Positions 1-8,718 are shown, counted from the stretch's first letter. The stretch: DNA of 64,000 nt from Onstottus_B arcticum (GCA_038040485.1 JBBPIE010000026.1:1-64000); one strand, 5' to 3'. Numbers and translations: made by a program. The notes: generated from the letters alone by a model not told the origin.

Positions 1-37
1 GCCTTCAGTCTCCGTAATGCCGAGTTTTGCAAGAGGC

Positions 38-54
38 TCTAAAGTCTATGCTAC
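38..54. repeat. Half-site of the GTAGCATAGACTTTAGTC repeat family
   Basis: The segment ends in AAAGTCTATGCTAC, the same arm that appears as full inverted repeats at 42193-42273 and 54367-54440. The other arm would lie outside the window or has been lost. It sits just beyond the 3' end of the CBM9/DUF5916 gene. Confidence 0.55.
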
Positions 55-77
55 GCCAGGCTTTTGCGCTCCCAAGG

Positions 78-2570
78 TTATATGCTTCTCCTGAAAAGAT
101 AGGACGTCTTGATAAAGAAGGTCCGGACGTTACGCCGGAATCCGGGTTCGCGGTGGCTTGTAAACGGATTGAACCCGTTGACGTTCAAGTCGTCGTTGTA
201 GCCGACATACAGCGCGGTCCCGGGGTTGGGCGTCCAGCCAAACAGGTACTGTCCGCGGAAGCTCGACGACAGCGTGTCGTAGTCCAACCGCGCCCGAATA
301 GACGTAAACCGCGTGAACTGATAAGTCGATCGAAGCGAATAGATGTTGTCAATAAAGACGGTTCGTCCAGTTTGAGACCGCGTAAACCGGTTCCTGTTGT
401 AGTCCAGTGACACGCGAAACGCCGCGGTTGGCTTATACTCGCCACTCACTCCCAGACCGAACGTGTTTGCTCCGCCGGGGTCAAGCGGCGCATCAGGATC
501 CAGAAGGGCTGCCGGGCTGACTCGCGGAAACTTCGGGCCCGCCCCGAAGTCGAAGTCGAACAGGTTCCACCGATGACCCATGAACAAGAACGCCGAATAC
601 TTCTTTGACCGATTAGTGCCGAAGAATCCGCGCACCGCTCTGCCTCGCAACGATCGCTCCGGGTCATCGCCCGCAAAAGCCCCGGCTTGAGTCGCGCTTC
701 GTCTCGCGCCGAACTCTTCTTCAAAAATTCGCTCGTAGAATTCCTCGTAGCCGATGTTCAAGAAAGTCTGCTTCGTCAGATCGAAGCCTCCCTGCACAAA
801 ACCTCCCAGATTCTGCAACCGTCCGCTGAAGTCAAAGTTCGAGTTGGTGCCGCCGACGACCCTCCACGAGATCAGCTTCGCTTTGGGTTTCGGATCGGTG
901 CTGAAACGAAAGAACGCCCCCTGATTGTTGGTGTTTACGCGTCGCGTGAAACCAACCTCGGCCCGGTAGTCCCGCGTGCGCCCTTCTCCTTGCAAGTTGA
1001 AGCCGAAATTGCGCCCGGTCTTATCGTAGTTCCAGGAATAACCAACCGCGTTCCCGCTGCGATAGATGCTGTCGTTCACATCAGCGTCGAAGAAGAATGC
1101 GCGCGACGCCGTCCCCAGCACTTGAAACGTAAACGTCGTCTGCTTGTCCAACCGCAGGTACCCGTCCAATCCCGCAAGCTGATTGTGCTTCTGGATAAAG
1201 TTATAACTCGTCGCGATGATGCCCAGGGTCGATTCACGGCCGATGTCGCGTTTCAATCTCACGACGCCGATGTAGGCGTTCTTGTCTATTAGCCCGGCGA
1301 TGTCAGGAAAAACCTCGGCATCGCTCTTCTCGTCATCAGTGAACCTTCCGGGCGCGTTGTCCGACGCCAGCAGAAGCCCGAACGAGTTTCGTCCTCGCTT
1401 CCCGCTCAGCTTCACCGCGTAGTCCGGATCGATGATGGTTCGCGTGTGAACTGCCTGGAGAGGCGTTTGAAAGATGTCCGCGCCTTCAAGAAAGAACGGC
1501 CGTTTCTCGTCGAAGAAGATCGGGAACCGCTGGTTAGCGGTCACCACGGGCTGGTCGGCCTCGACCTGTGCGAAGTCCGGATTGGCCGTAAAGTCCAGCG
1601 TGATCGTCGGCGTGATCCCGAACCTCACCGTAAGTCCCGGGTCGAACTTTACAGGTGGATTCAAAAAGCGCCCCGGATCGCGCAACGAGTGATTGGCGTT
1701 CACGGCGGCTATCGACTGCGTCCGAACTCTCATTCCGGTTTCCGACAGCGTCAGAGTCGGAATGATCTCGAGAGTCCGCTCTGTCGAGATTCCCTCGAGC
1801 CCGGTAATGTGTCCCTCTTGAGCCAGCAAGCTCGACTTGTCCCGCGAGATCGGCATCCACGAATCGCTCTCGTTGTCGAGCCGGGTGATCTTTCGAAATG
1901 CGTGAAAGCCCCATTGCTTGCCTTTTCCCGCCTCATACCTGAGCGACTTGAACGGTATTGCTATCTCCACAATGTAACCGTCTTCAGTCAATATCCCCTT
2001 CGATTCCATTACGATGTCCAGGCTGTAGTCCTCGCTTCCGTTCCCTCCGTTCTGTGCGCCTTCGGTGATGATTCCGTCAGCCTGCACGCCCAACGGATTG
2101 AATGCCAGGATGTAGCCTTTGCGTTTGTCGTTGAAAGTGTCCAGGATCAGACGCACCGTGTCGTCATCGAAGATCTGGTCGCGCTTGGCCACCGTTGCGC
2201 GGACCTTGTGTGGATCGTCGTAAGCGTGAAACGCGACGTAAAGATGTTTGCTGTCGTAGCCGATCAGCACTTCGGTCGCGTGTGAGGGAGCGATGTTGTC
2301 GCCGGGCTGTGTCTGGTAGAAATCCGCGAGGACTGCGGCGGTCTTCCACATTTCGTCGTCAAGTTTGCCGTCGATGACCGGAGGCTTCTCGAAACGAGTG
2401 ATCGATACCGGATTGGCTTTTGCGGGCGAAAGCGTGAACTTTTCGGCCTTAATGGCGACAGGCTTGGCCTTCGCGCCTGAATCGGACCTCAAGTCCCCCG
2501 GCTCAGTGCGTTGCGCGTGGGTCTGGGCCGCTGCCAACACCAACACGCACAACAGCGTTACAAATCTCAT
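78..2570 (-). CDS. Secreted CBM9-like / DUF5916 outer-membrane-type protein
   Basis: An 830-aa secreted protein. The start at 2570 gives a clean signal peptide (MRFVTLLCVLVLAAAQTHA); the open frame extends upstream but that part is not signal-like. Residues of about 65-260 match a carbohydrate-binding family 9-like domain (PPVIDGKLDDEMW near its start). The rest resembles DUF5916, a TonB-receptor-like beta barrel rich in aromatic alternating strands and ending on an aromatic/basic strand. Family members sit in the outer membrane and are thought to bind carbohydrate or act in uptake, but no substrate is established. The gene is downstream of the sigma/anti-sigma/DUF4097 group on the same strand, separated by a 484-nt gap that holds a hairpin repeat, so it may be a separate transcript. 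Confidence 0.85.
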   Translation of the reverse strand: MRFVTLLCVLVLAAAQTHAQRTEPGDLRSDSGAKAKPVAIKAEKFTLSPAKANPVSITRFEKPPVIDGKLDDEMWKTAAVLADFYQTQPGDNIAPSHATEVLIGYDSKHLYVAFHAYDDPHKVRATVAKRDQIFDDDTVRLILDTFNDKRKGYILAFNPLGVQADGIITEGAQNGGNGSEDYSLDIVMESKGILTEDGYIVEIAIPFKSLRYEAGKGKQWGFHAFRKITRLDNESDSWMPISRDKSSLLAQEGHITGLEGISTERTLEIIPTLTLSETGMRVRTQSIAAVNANHSLRDPGRFLNPPVKFDPGLTVRFGITPTITLDFTANPDFAQVEADQPVVTANQRFPIFFDEKRPFFLEGADIFQTPLQAVHTRTIIDPDYAVKLSGKRGRNSFGLLLASDNAPGRFTDDEKSDAEVFPDIAGLIDKNAYIGVVRLKRDIGRESTLGIIATSYNFIQKHNQLAGLDGYLRLDKQTTFTFQVLGTASRAFFFDADVNDSIYRSGNAVGYSWNYDKTGRNFGFNLQGEGRTRDYRAEVGFTRRVNTNNQGAFFRFSTDPKPKAKLISWRVVGGTNSNFDFSGRLQNLGGFVQGGFDLTKQTFLNIGYEEFYERIFEEEFGARRSATQAGAFAGDDPERSLRGRAVRGFFGTNRSKKYSAFLFMGHRWNLFDFDFGAGPKFPRVSPAALLDPDAPLDPGGANTFGLGVSGEYKPTAAFRVSLDYNRNRFTRSQTGRTVFIDNIYSLRSTYQFTRFTSIRARLDYDTLSSSFRGQYLFGWTPNPGTALYVGYNDDLNVNGFNPFTSHREPGFRRNVRTFFIKTSYLFRRSI

Positions 2571-2719
2571 TCTGATTCCGACCCCGTGTGATGACTGGCT
2601 GAATTGAGGAAAGCTTTGGTCCGCCGCCCGATGATCCTGCGCCGTCCTCAGCTTAGACGTGCCAGTAATAACCTTTGTTCCATTTGTTAGCCGTCGTCGT
2701 AACGAGTTGTCTGAGACTC

Positions 2720-2836
2720 TTCTCTGCGCAAACCTCAAGCGTCTCAGCGTCTCTGCGGTTAAACAGTGCCGCAGGTTCATGCACCTATCAGCACTCTAAC
2801 CGCAGAGACGCTGAGACGCTGAGGTTTGCGCAGAGA
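2720..2836. repeat. Long imperfect inverted repeat, family A (copy 1)
   Basis: Arms at about 2720-2761 and 2797-2836 are near-complementary and contain the core AACCGCAGAGACGCTGAGAC, itself built from a 7-8 nt sub-repeat. The loop is about 35 nt, with a further short stem (AGTGC/GCACT). It lies in the 484-nt gap between the CBM9/DUF5916 gene and the DUF4097 gene; nothing else is visible in that gap. Related copies are at 23866, 28623, 40099 and 58421. Confidence 0.85.
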
Positions 2837-3054
2837 GGACATTACTCCGACGGACTCCTTAACCTTGCCGGTTACAACCCTCTTCACCACTCGCACGCTA
2901 CCACAAGCCACCGGTCATGTTTAGGGATAAGTGACGAACCCACGAAATCGAGGAACAAGCGGCTTCCATTGCGGAACAAAGCGGTAAAAGCAGGTCGCGC
3001 CGCGTGTCAGGCTACACGCGGCGCGACTTCGCAAGGCCCTGGAGGAAATGCGGC

Positions 3055-3879
3055 CTAGCCCGCTGACCCTGCGCGCGTGAGCTTCACACTTCCGTTGATT
3101 CCATTCACCCGAATCGGCGATCCGCCCGATCCGATCTTCGCGTGGACATCCTGCCGATTGAGCTTGCCAGTCAGCGTCACATTCGGGAGATCGGTGTTGA
3201 CCGGCCCATTTATGCCCGTAACGTCCAGGTCCGCGTTCACGTCGTCGGTGAATCGAAGCTCGACTCCACCATTGATCCCGCTCACCCGAATGCCCTGCTC
3301 GCTCAGCCGCGAGATCGTCACCCGAACGTGGCCGTTGATCCCGCTGAGTTCCGAGTAGCCAACCGCCTGAGCAACATTAGCGCTTCCGTTGATCCCGCTA
3401 AGGCGGACCGGGCCTTCGATCTCGCCAACATTAACGCGCCCGTTCACGCCGCTAACACCAAGGTCCACCTGACGCGGCAGTTTGAGTGTGACGCGCTGTT
3501 TGACTTGCCGGTCCCGGCTCCCGCGCTCGCGCTCCGAGTCTTTTTCGCCACGAACAACCAGGCCGGTCGCCGTCGCCTCGACGATGATCTTGTGATAGTT
3601 CAGGTCATCGCGTGTCCGGGCTGAGCGAACGATGTAGACTTCGGCGGTAGTGCCCGCCGCGGTATCGATGTCGACGGCGCCGTTGATGCCGCGAACTTCT
3701 ACCTTCGCGCCAGGCGAAAGCTGATAGCTCTGACGAAACTCGTCGCGCTCCGGAAGATCCCGGTCGCGATCTCCCGAATCGTCAGATTTCTGCGCCGGGG
3801 AATAAGCTCCGAAGGTCTGCGGCACTGCTGCCAGGCTCATCATCACGGCCAGTGAAAGTACAATGATTTTTCTTCTCAT
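3055..3879 (-). CDS. Secreted DUF4097-type beta-repeat protein with seven GINGxV motifs
   Basis: A 274-aa protein with an N-terminal signal peptide (MRRKIIVLSLAVMMSLAAVP, then cleavage near FGA). A charged linker is followed by a repeat region where the motif GINGxV/GVNGxV occurs seven times at roughly 20-35 residue spacing, typical of DUF4097 right-handed beta-helix-like proteins. Such proteins are often encoded with ECF sigma/anti-sigma pairs in Acidobacteriota and Bacteroidota; their function is not established. It follows a longer DUF4097 paralogue by 63 nt, so the two are probably co-transcribed. Envelope localisation is inferred from the signal peptide. Confidence 0.8.
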   Translation of the reverse strand: MRRKIIVLSLAVMMSLAAVPQTFGAYSPAQKSDDSGDRDRDLPERDEFRQSYQLSPGAKVEVRGINGAVDIDTAAGTTAEVYIVRSARTRDDLNYHKIIVEATATGLVVRGEKDSERERGSRDRQVKQRVTLKLPRQVDLGVSGVNGRVNVGEIEGPVRLSGINGSANVAQAVGYSELSGINGHVRVTISRLSEQGIRVSGINGGVELRFTDDVNADLDVTGINGPVNTDLPNVTLTGKLNRQDVHAKIGSGGSPIRVNGINGSVKLTRAGSAG

Positions 3880-3942
3880 CTCTAACTCACCTCTCTTTCA
3901 AATATGTGGCCGGATGATCTTCAGACGTGGTCCGGCTTGGTT

Positions 3943-5415
3943 CTACTTGTTGCAGTCTTTCATTGCGGCGGCGGCGCCTTTGACTATGCGCGCCGTGCCG
4001 CTGAACGAGTCCAGCGTAATCCTCGCTTGTCCGTCACCGTAGCGGCCGGTGACCTGTTTGTTCTTCGCGCCCGCAGGCAAACCCGAATCAAGCTTTAGCG
4101 GGAACGCCGTATCAATCTCTCCGCTGTAAGTAATCATTGTGGCAGTGAACCCGGGCGGGTCGGGTTGAACAGTCATCTCGACTTCGCCCGAGATCGACTT
4201 CAAGCGATAGTTCCCGCCTGTTCGAATCGCGCTTTTGAAAGAAACATCGCCGCTCGCCGTCGAGGCTTCCGCATCGCCGCCAATTCCTATCAGCGTAAGC
4301 GAGCCGCTGGCGCTGCTCACTTCCGCGCGCCCTTTAGCGCAACGTACTTCTACGTCACCCGTCGCCGAAGTCGCGCGCACGTCTCCCGCCGCATTGCGCA
4401 CCTCTATGTCGCCGTTAGTAGCCGACACATCCACGCGGCCGGCGACGTTCGAAACCACGATCCCTCCCTGCAACGTCTTCGCCGTTACCTCGCCCTTGAT
4501 GTCCCGCGCCTCGATCTCGCCTGCTCGGCTTGCTACCTTGAGCGATCCCACACGCGAGACGATCACGCCTCCGGTGCCGCTGCTGATCGCAACGCCGCCA
4601 TCGAGATCAGCGACTTCAATGTCCCCGGTCTGGCTCTCAAGAGTCTCGATGTCCGCATAGCGAGGCAGGTTTACCAGGATTTGAATCACCCGGTCGTAGC
4701 GCTTGGAAGCAGCCGGTACGTAAAGAAAAACTCGGGCACGCGATGGATCGCCGGTCACTTCGGCCTTCAACTGGCGGGGGCCGTTTTCGCCCGTCGCTGT
4801 AGCTTCAACTGTGTCGCGATCCCATCCCTTGACCTTGATGCTGGCAATTCGAGTGGTCACCGCAAGCCGTCCGCCGCGGCCAAGCTTAACGATAACGGGC
4901 TCGACCTGAACCTGCTCGCTTGGGTCAGCCGGCGGTGTCTCGGATTCCGGGGAAGTATTAGCTTTGGGCGCGCGCGGCGCTTTAGGCGGCTTTGAAGGCT
5001 TGGGCGTTTGGTCGCTTTCGGCGCGAGTGGCAGGCGCAAGCGCCTGCGCCATCTCGGCCCGTTCAGCCGCCGGGAACGTTGAAGCCATCTCAGCGCGAGC
5101 CGGAGCCGCAGTCGTTTGCGCCATCTCTGCGCGAGCCGGAGCTGCAGGCGTAGGTGCCATCTCAGCGCGAGCCGGAGCCGCCGCCGTCGTTTGCACAGCG
5201 CGACTGGTCGGCGTTTGCTCGCTTTCGGCGCGAGCGACAGATGTCGGCGTTTCCACCATCTCAGCGCGACTCGCTGGCGTTTGCGTCTTCTCGGCCGGAG
5301 CCGGCATTTGCGCGATCTCAGCGCTAACGGGAGCCGTCGAATGCTGACCTCGCACAGTCGGACTTCCAAACGCGACCATCACAAGAATCAAAACTGTTAG
5401 AGTTCTTCTGTTCAT
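3943..5415 (-). CDS. Secreted DUF4097-family protein with Ala/Glu/Met/Pro-rich repeat arm
   Basis: A 490-aa protein. The start at 5415 (MNRRTLTVLILVMVAFGSPT) gives a signal peptide; the open frame upstream of it only translates an A/T-rich intergenic repeat. Residues of about 30-150 are a low-complexity arm repeating variations of RAEMAQTPAAPA, and the DNA shows an approximately 45-nt period. A Lys/Pro-rich linker follows. The C-terminal half (about 190-480) is a DUF4097 beta-repeat domain with successive strands of the type ISSGTGGV, VSATNGDIEV, VSSASGSLTL. It probably forms an envelope-anchored or cell-surface scaffold; no catalytic residues are seen. It lies between the anti-sigma gene and the smaller DUF4097 gene. 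Confidence 0.8.
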   Translation of the reverse strand: MNRRTLTVLILVMVAFGSPTVRGQHSTAPVSAEIAQMPAPAEKTQTPASRAEMVETPTSVARAESEQTPTSRAVQTTAAAPARAEMAPTPAAPARAEMAQTTAAPARAEMASTFPAAERAEMAQALAPATRAESDQTPKPSKPPKAPRAPKANTSPESETPPADPSEQVQVEPVIVKLGRGGRLAVTTRIASIKVKGWDRDTVEATATGENGPRQLKAEVTGDPSRARVFLYVPAASKRYDRVIQILVNLPRYADIETLESQTGDIEVADLDGGVAISSGTGGVIVSRVGSLKVASRAGEIEARDIKGEVTAKTLQGGIVVSNVAGRVDVSATNGDIEVRNAAGDVRATSATGDVEVRCAKGRAEVSSASGSLTLIGIGGDAEASTASGDVSFKSAIRTGGNYRLKSISGEVEMTVQPDPPGFTATMITYSGEIDTAFPLKLDSGLPAGAKNKQVTGRYGDGQARITLDSFSGTARIVKGAAAAMKDCNK

Positions 5416-5460
5416 AACGCCGTTAGTCGATTTCACTTCTCTCAATTCACCATTCTTCAA

Positions 5461-5530
5461 TTTGCAATTTTCATTTTTCATTTTTCATTTTTCAATGCCC
5501 GATCCTCAATCCTCCATCCTCAATCCTCGG
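5461..5530. repeat. Short A/T-rich and heptamer tandem repeats
   Basis: The stretch consists of TTTTCATTTTTCATT repeats followed by ATCCTCA/ATCCTCC heptamers. It fills the gap between the anti-sigma gene and the DUF4097 gene. The heptamers are of the same type as those in front of two ADOP permease genes (18615-18784 and 21230-21402). Confidence 0.7.
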
Positions 5531-5536
5531 CCCTCT

Positions 5537-6349
5537 TCAATCACGCGCCATATCTCTAAGCGCATCGACCTTCTTCGAGTAAGCCGCAAGCAGATAGTTC
5601 AACGCAATCGGGTCACCCGGATTCTGCCGCGAAGCCTGCTTTGTCTCCGCGATCGTGCGATCAATATCAGACAACGCTGCGTCAAATCGAGCAAGCACCG
5701 CCGGATCGACCTTCGAGCGCCGCTGATTCACATCTCGCGAGAGAATCGCGATCGCCTGGACATATTTCTGTTCAGCTTCGCGCACAAGCTGCTCAGGCGT
5801 CGGACGACCGGTCGCCGGCGAACGTCTCGGGTCCTTCCTCACCTGTGCGATAGTTGGCTGATCAACAGCGGGGCCGCTGCTCGCCTTCGGAAGCTCTGGA
5901 ACTGTTCCCGGCTTGTTTGGCGGCGGCTCGACTTGCGTTCCCGTCGGGCCATTCTGAGCAACCGGGTTGTTGCCTCGCGAACTTGCGTATTGCATGATCA
6001 GAGCCGTGACTCCAATCGCAACCAACACAAGCGCTGCAGCAAACGCGGGACTCAGGCGCGGCGCGCCAAACACGCCGGCAAACCGTTCTCGCAATGTTTC
6101 AAAGAGGGTTGCCGTCTTGATCGCCCGTTGCCGTTCCAATCGAGCCTCGATGCTGGCCCAGAGCGCGGGCGTGACTTCGATGTCTCGCTGGTACGAAGCG
6201 TAAATCGTCTGCTCGCGTTTGAACTCTTCGTGACACCGCGAGCACGCCGCGCAACTGGATAGATGCGCCGACACGTCTCGCGCGGTGCGCACCGCAAACG
6301 CTTCGTCAATGTAGTCTTCAATCGTCGCCTGACACTCTTCACACTTCAT
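5537..6349 (-). CDS. Anti-sigma factor with zinc-finger (zf-HC2) domain
   Basis: A 270-aa membrane protein. The N-terminus has the zinc-binding anti-sigma pattern (MKCEEC at residues 1-6, then HLSSCAAC near 29-36, giving CxxC and HxxxCxxC). One transmembrane helix spans about 100-122, followed by a Pro-rich and then a helical, presumably periplasmic, C-terminal part. The ATG at 6349 follows GGGAG at good spacing; a TTG six nt further upstream is also open. The gene overlaps the 3' end of the sigma gene by 11 nt, the classic arrangement of translational coupling. The role, sequestering the partner sigma factor at the membrane, follows from the family and this linkage. Confidence 0.85.
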   Translation of the reverse strand: MKCEECQATIEDYIDEAFAVRTARDVSAHLSSCAACSRCHEEFKREQTIYASYQRDIEVTPALWASIEARLERQRAIKTATLFETLRERFAGVFGAPRLSPAFAAALVLVAIGVTALIMQYASSRGNNPVAQNGPTGTQVEPPPNKPGTVPELPKASSGPAVDQPTIAQVRKDPRRSPATGRPTPEQLVREAEQKYVQAIAILSRDVNQRRSKVDPAVLARFDAALSDIDRTIAETKQASRQNPGDPIALNYLLAAYSKKVDALRDMARD

Positions 6350-6905
6350 AACCAACTCCCAGATACGGTCGAATGCGCCGGCGCATTTCGGCGCGCGCTC
6401 GATGCAAATCCGTCTTGAGCTTCGGTATCGAAGACCCGGTTATCTCCGCGATCTCCTCGTAGCTCCGCTGCTGAAAAACCTTCAACGTGAACACCACCCG
6501 CTTGTCTTCATCCAGAGCGCCGAGCGCGTCTTGAATCACGCCGTTCAACTCCCTGTCCAACAACTCGCGGTCCGGCGGCAGCTTCCCGTCGCTCATCTCG
6601 ACAACCCGGTCATCGTCGATCCCGACTCTGTGATCTTCGCGAATCCGCGAGCGAAGCGATTCACGCGCGACGTTCTTCGCAATCCCGAACAGCCAGGTCG
6701 AGATCTTGGTCTCTTCGCGCATCGCGCCGAGGTTCTTGTAAGCGCGCACAAAAGTCTCCTGCGTCAACTCTTCCGCAAGGTCTCGGCGGCCGACCATGTC
6801 GTAAATGAAACTGATGATAGGTCGAGCGTACCGTTCGAAAATAGAACGAAACGCTTCGTGGTCGCCAGAGCGGGCTCGCGCCGTCAATTCTTCCGCGCTG
6901 TTCAT
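6339..6905 (-). CDS. ECF-type RNA polymerase sigma factor
   Basis: A sigma-70 family ECF protein. Region 2 is seen around FRSIFERYARPIISFIYDMV and the DLAEELTQETFVRAYKNL helix; region 4 contains the helix-turn-helix RSYEEIAEITGSSIPKLKTD. I chose the ATG at 6905 (188 aa), which places MNSAEELTARARSGD at the usual ECF start; an in-frame ATG at 6971 would give 210 aa. The gene overlaps the zf-HC2 anti-sigma gene and heads a group with two DUF4097 genes, so an envelope regulon is likely. A matching ECF-like promoter lies at 6989-7014, suggesting autoregulation. Confidence 0.88.
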   Translation of the reverse strand: MNSAEELTARARSGDHEAFRSIFERYARPIISFIYDMVGRRDLAEELTQETFVRAYKNLGAMREETKISTWLFGIAKNVARESLRSRIREDHRVGIDDDRVVEMSDGKLPPDRELLDRELNGVIQDALGALDEDKRVVFTLKVFQQRSYEEIAEITGSSIPKLKTDLHRARAEMRRRIRPYLGVGYEV

Positions 6906-6988
6906 CAATATTCCGGCGCGTGCACTTGCCTGGCCTTTCAGGCTAATCGCCTCCACCATTTGCGGCCTCATCCTTAGTCCGCCAGTAA

Positions 6989-7014
6989 GTGACGCGCGCT
7001 TTCAAAAGGTTTCA
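6989..7014 (-). promoter_or_regulatory. Candidate ECF-type promoter of the sigma/anti-sigma operon
   Basis: Read on the minus strand the site is TGAAACCTTTT, then CGTCAC, with 14 nt between GAAAC and CGTCAC. This resembles the GAAAC/CGTC class of ECF promoters. A near-identical arrangement with the same 14-nt spacing is found at 15009-15034 ahead of the ABC transporter. Transcription would start near 6982, leaving about 78 nt before the ATG at 6905, or about 12 nt before the ATG at 6971. Confidence 0.45.
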
Positions 7015-7169
7015 GACCAACCCGCCTCTTGCAATCGACTCTCGTATCTTAACAGGCACCTCAACCGTTTGATTAACGCGCCGCGGAGCACGAGCGTTTC
7101 AAAATCATGTTCGCTGGCTTGATGGTTGTAGCGATGGCGCGCATAAACCGGTTGGGCGTCACTTTTCGC

Positions 7170-7497
7170 GCATACCCACCTCGTGAGAGGTGAGTCGGTG
7201 ATGCTGCAGCCTACAGAAGAGCACTTCCGCCTAAGCTTGTTTGCATACCCACCTCGTGAGAGGTGGGTTCCTGATGCTGCAGCCTACAGGAGAGCACTTC
7301 TGCCTAGGCTGTTTGCATACCCACCTCGTGAGAGGTGGGTCGGTGACGCTCAAGCCTAAGACGGCGAAACGCTACCGGTCAAAGCTCGAAGGCTACAGCA
7401 TCAGGAACCCACCTCTCACGAGGTGGGTATGACGCGGCACGGCGGTGCGCTCGTAGGCTACAGCATCAGGAGCCCCCCTCTTACGAGGTGGGTATGA
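7170..7497. repeat. BIME-like cluster of five palindromic repeats
   Basis: Each unit contains a 22-nt palindrome (ACCCACCTC, 4-nt loop, GAGGTGGGT) followed by a conserved tail ending in CTGCAGCCTACA. Three copies are direct (starting near 7170, 7243 and 7315, so a 72-73 nt period) and two are inverted (about 7391-7431 and 7454-7497). The mixture of head-to-tail and inverted palindromes resembles REP/BIME elements. This cluster explains most of the 700-nt gap between the sigma gene and the protease gene. Confidence 0.85.
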
Positions 7498-7620
7498 AGT
7501 CCTTCAGAGGCGTGACCGCGAAAATCTGACACGCATAGCGCATAATCTAAGCCTTACCGTTGCAAATACGTTATAGTTAGTTTCTCTTCGCACGAAACAC
7601 TGGAGACGCCGAGGTATCCA

Positions 7621-8001
7621 ATGGGTTTGGTCTATGCAGACATAGAATTAGCCAATGCCAGGAACTGTTCCCTCAATTCCATTGCCGTCAGAGCGCAGGT
7701 GGACACCGGCGCGATGACACTCTGCATTCCGGAGCACATCGCGATTCAATTGCAGCTACAGGAAATCGAGAAGCGCGAGGTCACTACAGCGGACGAACGG
7801 CGTCACGTGGTGCCGTATGTTGGCCCGGTTCAGATCAAGTTCGCGAATCGCACGTGCTTTACGGGCGCTCTCGTAATCGGGGAGTCCGTGCTAATGGGAG
7901 CTGTTCCGATGGAAGACATGGACCTGGTTGTCTCTCCCTCTGGCCAAACCGTTACGGTGAACCCGAAGAGTCCAAATATCCCCTCAGCCGTGGTGAAGTA
8001 G
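7621..8001 (+). CDS. Clan AA retropepsin-like aspartic protease family protein
   Basis: A 126-aa protein with the active-site motif QVDTGAMTLCIP near residues 30-41 and a later hydrophobic/Gly segment resembling the second part of a single-domain retropepsin fold (ALVIGESVLMGAVPMEDMDL). Proteins of this size and pattern are annotated as clan AA or retroviral-type aspartic proteases and are expected to act as dimers. GAGG lies upstream of the ATG. It stands between the repeat cluster and a VapBC-type pair. Two other short clan AA genes are in this window (14552-14995, 27233-27655). Confidence 0.75.
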   Translation: MGLVYADIELANARNCSLNSIAVRAQVDTGAMTLCIPEHIAIQLQLQEIEKREVTTADERRHVVPYVGPVQIKFANRTCFTGALVIGESVLMGAVPMEDMDLVVSPSGQTVTVNPKSPNIPSAVVK

Positions 8002-8040
8002 AACGTTGCCCCAACGCTAGTTGTTTATCCGGTGAGACAG

Positions 8041-8046
8041 TATAAT
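8041..8046 (+). promoter_or_regulatory. Possible -10 box upstream of a toxin-antitoxin pair
   Basis: A perfect TATAAT lies 80 nt ahead of the antitoxin ATG at 8126. I see no convincing -35 hexamer at 16-18 nt, so this is a weak assignment. Confidence 0.3.
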
Positions 8047-8125
8047 CAGTCGAAATCGCGGAGAGAGGTTATGGAATCGATGGCGCGCATAATCTGCGCG
8101 TTACCGATTCGAATAAGAGACCAGT

Positions 8126-8341
8126 ATGCAGAACACGGACAACCTGACTGAAAAACTGAAGAGACTGCCGGACGAGCATCAGCACGAGATAGCCGACTTC
8201 GTTGATTTCTTGCTGTCGCGAATCCCGGAGACGCCTGACGCTGCACGAGTGTTGCGCGAGACAGCCGGTATATGGAAAGGCGAGGCCGATGGCATCGTCT
8301 ATGAGAATGCCTTGCGTGAGCAATGGAAGCGGCCACGCTGA
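8126..8341 (+). CDS. Antitoxin of a VapBC-type pair (DUF2281-like)
   Basis: A 71-aa protein whose start resembles DUF2281 antitoxins (LKRLPDEHQHEIADFVDFLL). Its C-terminal tail (ENALREQWKRPR) is the flexible, basic-aromatic type that wraps PIN-domain toxins. The stop codon overlaps the start of the downstream PIN gene by 1 nt (TGATG), indicating translational coupling. The role as antitoxin is inferred from size, similarity and linkage. Confidence 0.75.
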   Translation: MQNTDNLTEKLKRLPDEHQHEIADFVDFLLSRIPETPDAARVLRETAGIWKGEADGIVYENALREQWKRPR

Positions 8342-8718
8342 TGGACTGGTTAGTCGACACCAACATTCTTATCGATCATCTTCGCGGTGTCAGCAAAGCA
8401 ACTACATTCTTGCGACAAGCTCGCAGTCCCGGAACGTTATGGATTTCAGCGGTCACTGTCGCTGAAGTCTACTCTGGCCAAAGAACACGACAGGCGAAGC
8501 AGGCCGCAAACGTCAGCCGTCTTCTCAACCTGTTTCGAATCGCATACGTCGATGGGGTTGTCGCGAAGCTTGGAGGCGAGATAGCTCGCGATTGCGGGAC
8601 AGCGCTGCCTGATGCTTTGATCGCGGCAACGGCAGTCCGCAAAGGTTTGGTGCTTGCGACGCGCAACATGTCTCACTTCCAACACATTCCCGACCTCGAC
8701 GTTCGGGCGCCATATTGA
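8341..8718 (+). CDS. vapC: PIN-domain ribonuclease toxin (VapC family)
   Basis: A 125-aa PIN domain protein. Conserved acidic residues are visible in WLVDTNILIDH near the N-terminus, SAVTVAEVYSG in the middle, and LPDALIAATA followed by LATRNMSHF near the end. VapC toxins are Mg-dependent RNases that cut initiator tRNA or rRNA when free of antitoxin. The ATG at 8341 overlaps the antitoxin stop codon; an in-frame TTG at 8323 is less likely. The pair is at the left edge of the accessory island. Confidence 0.88.
   Translation: MDWLVDTNILIDHLRGVSKATTFLRQARSPGTLWISAVTVAEVYSGQRTRQAKQAANVSRLLNLFRIAYVDGVVAKLGGEIARDCGTALPDALIAATAVRKGLVLATRNMSHFQHIPDLDVRAPY

Noticed and set aside
7170..7497. CRISPR-like regular spacing of repeats (about 72 nt)
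   Set aside because: The intervening sequences are themselves similar, two copies are inverted and each unit is a palindrome with a tail; no cas gene is near. It is a BIME-like repeat cluster.
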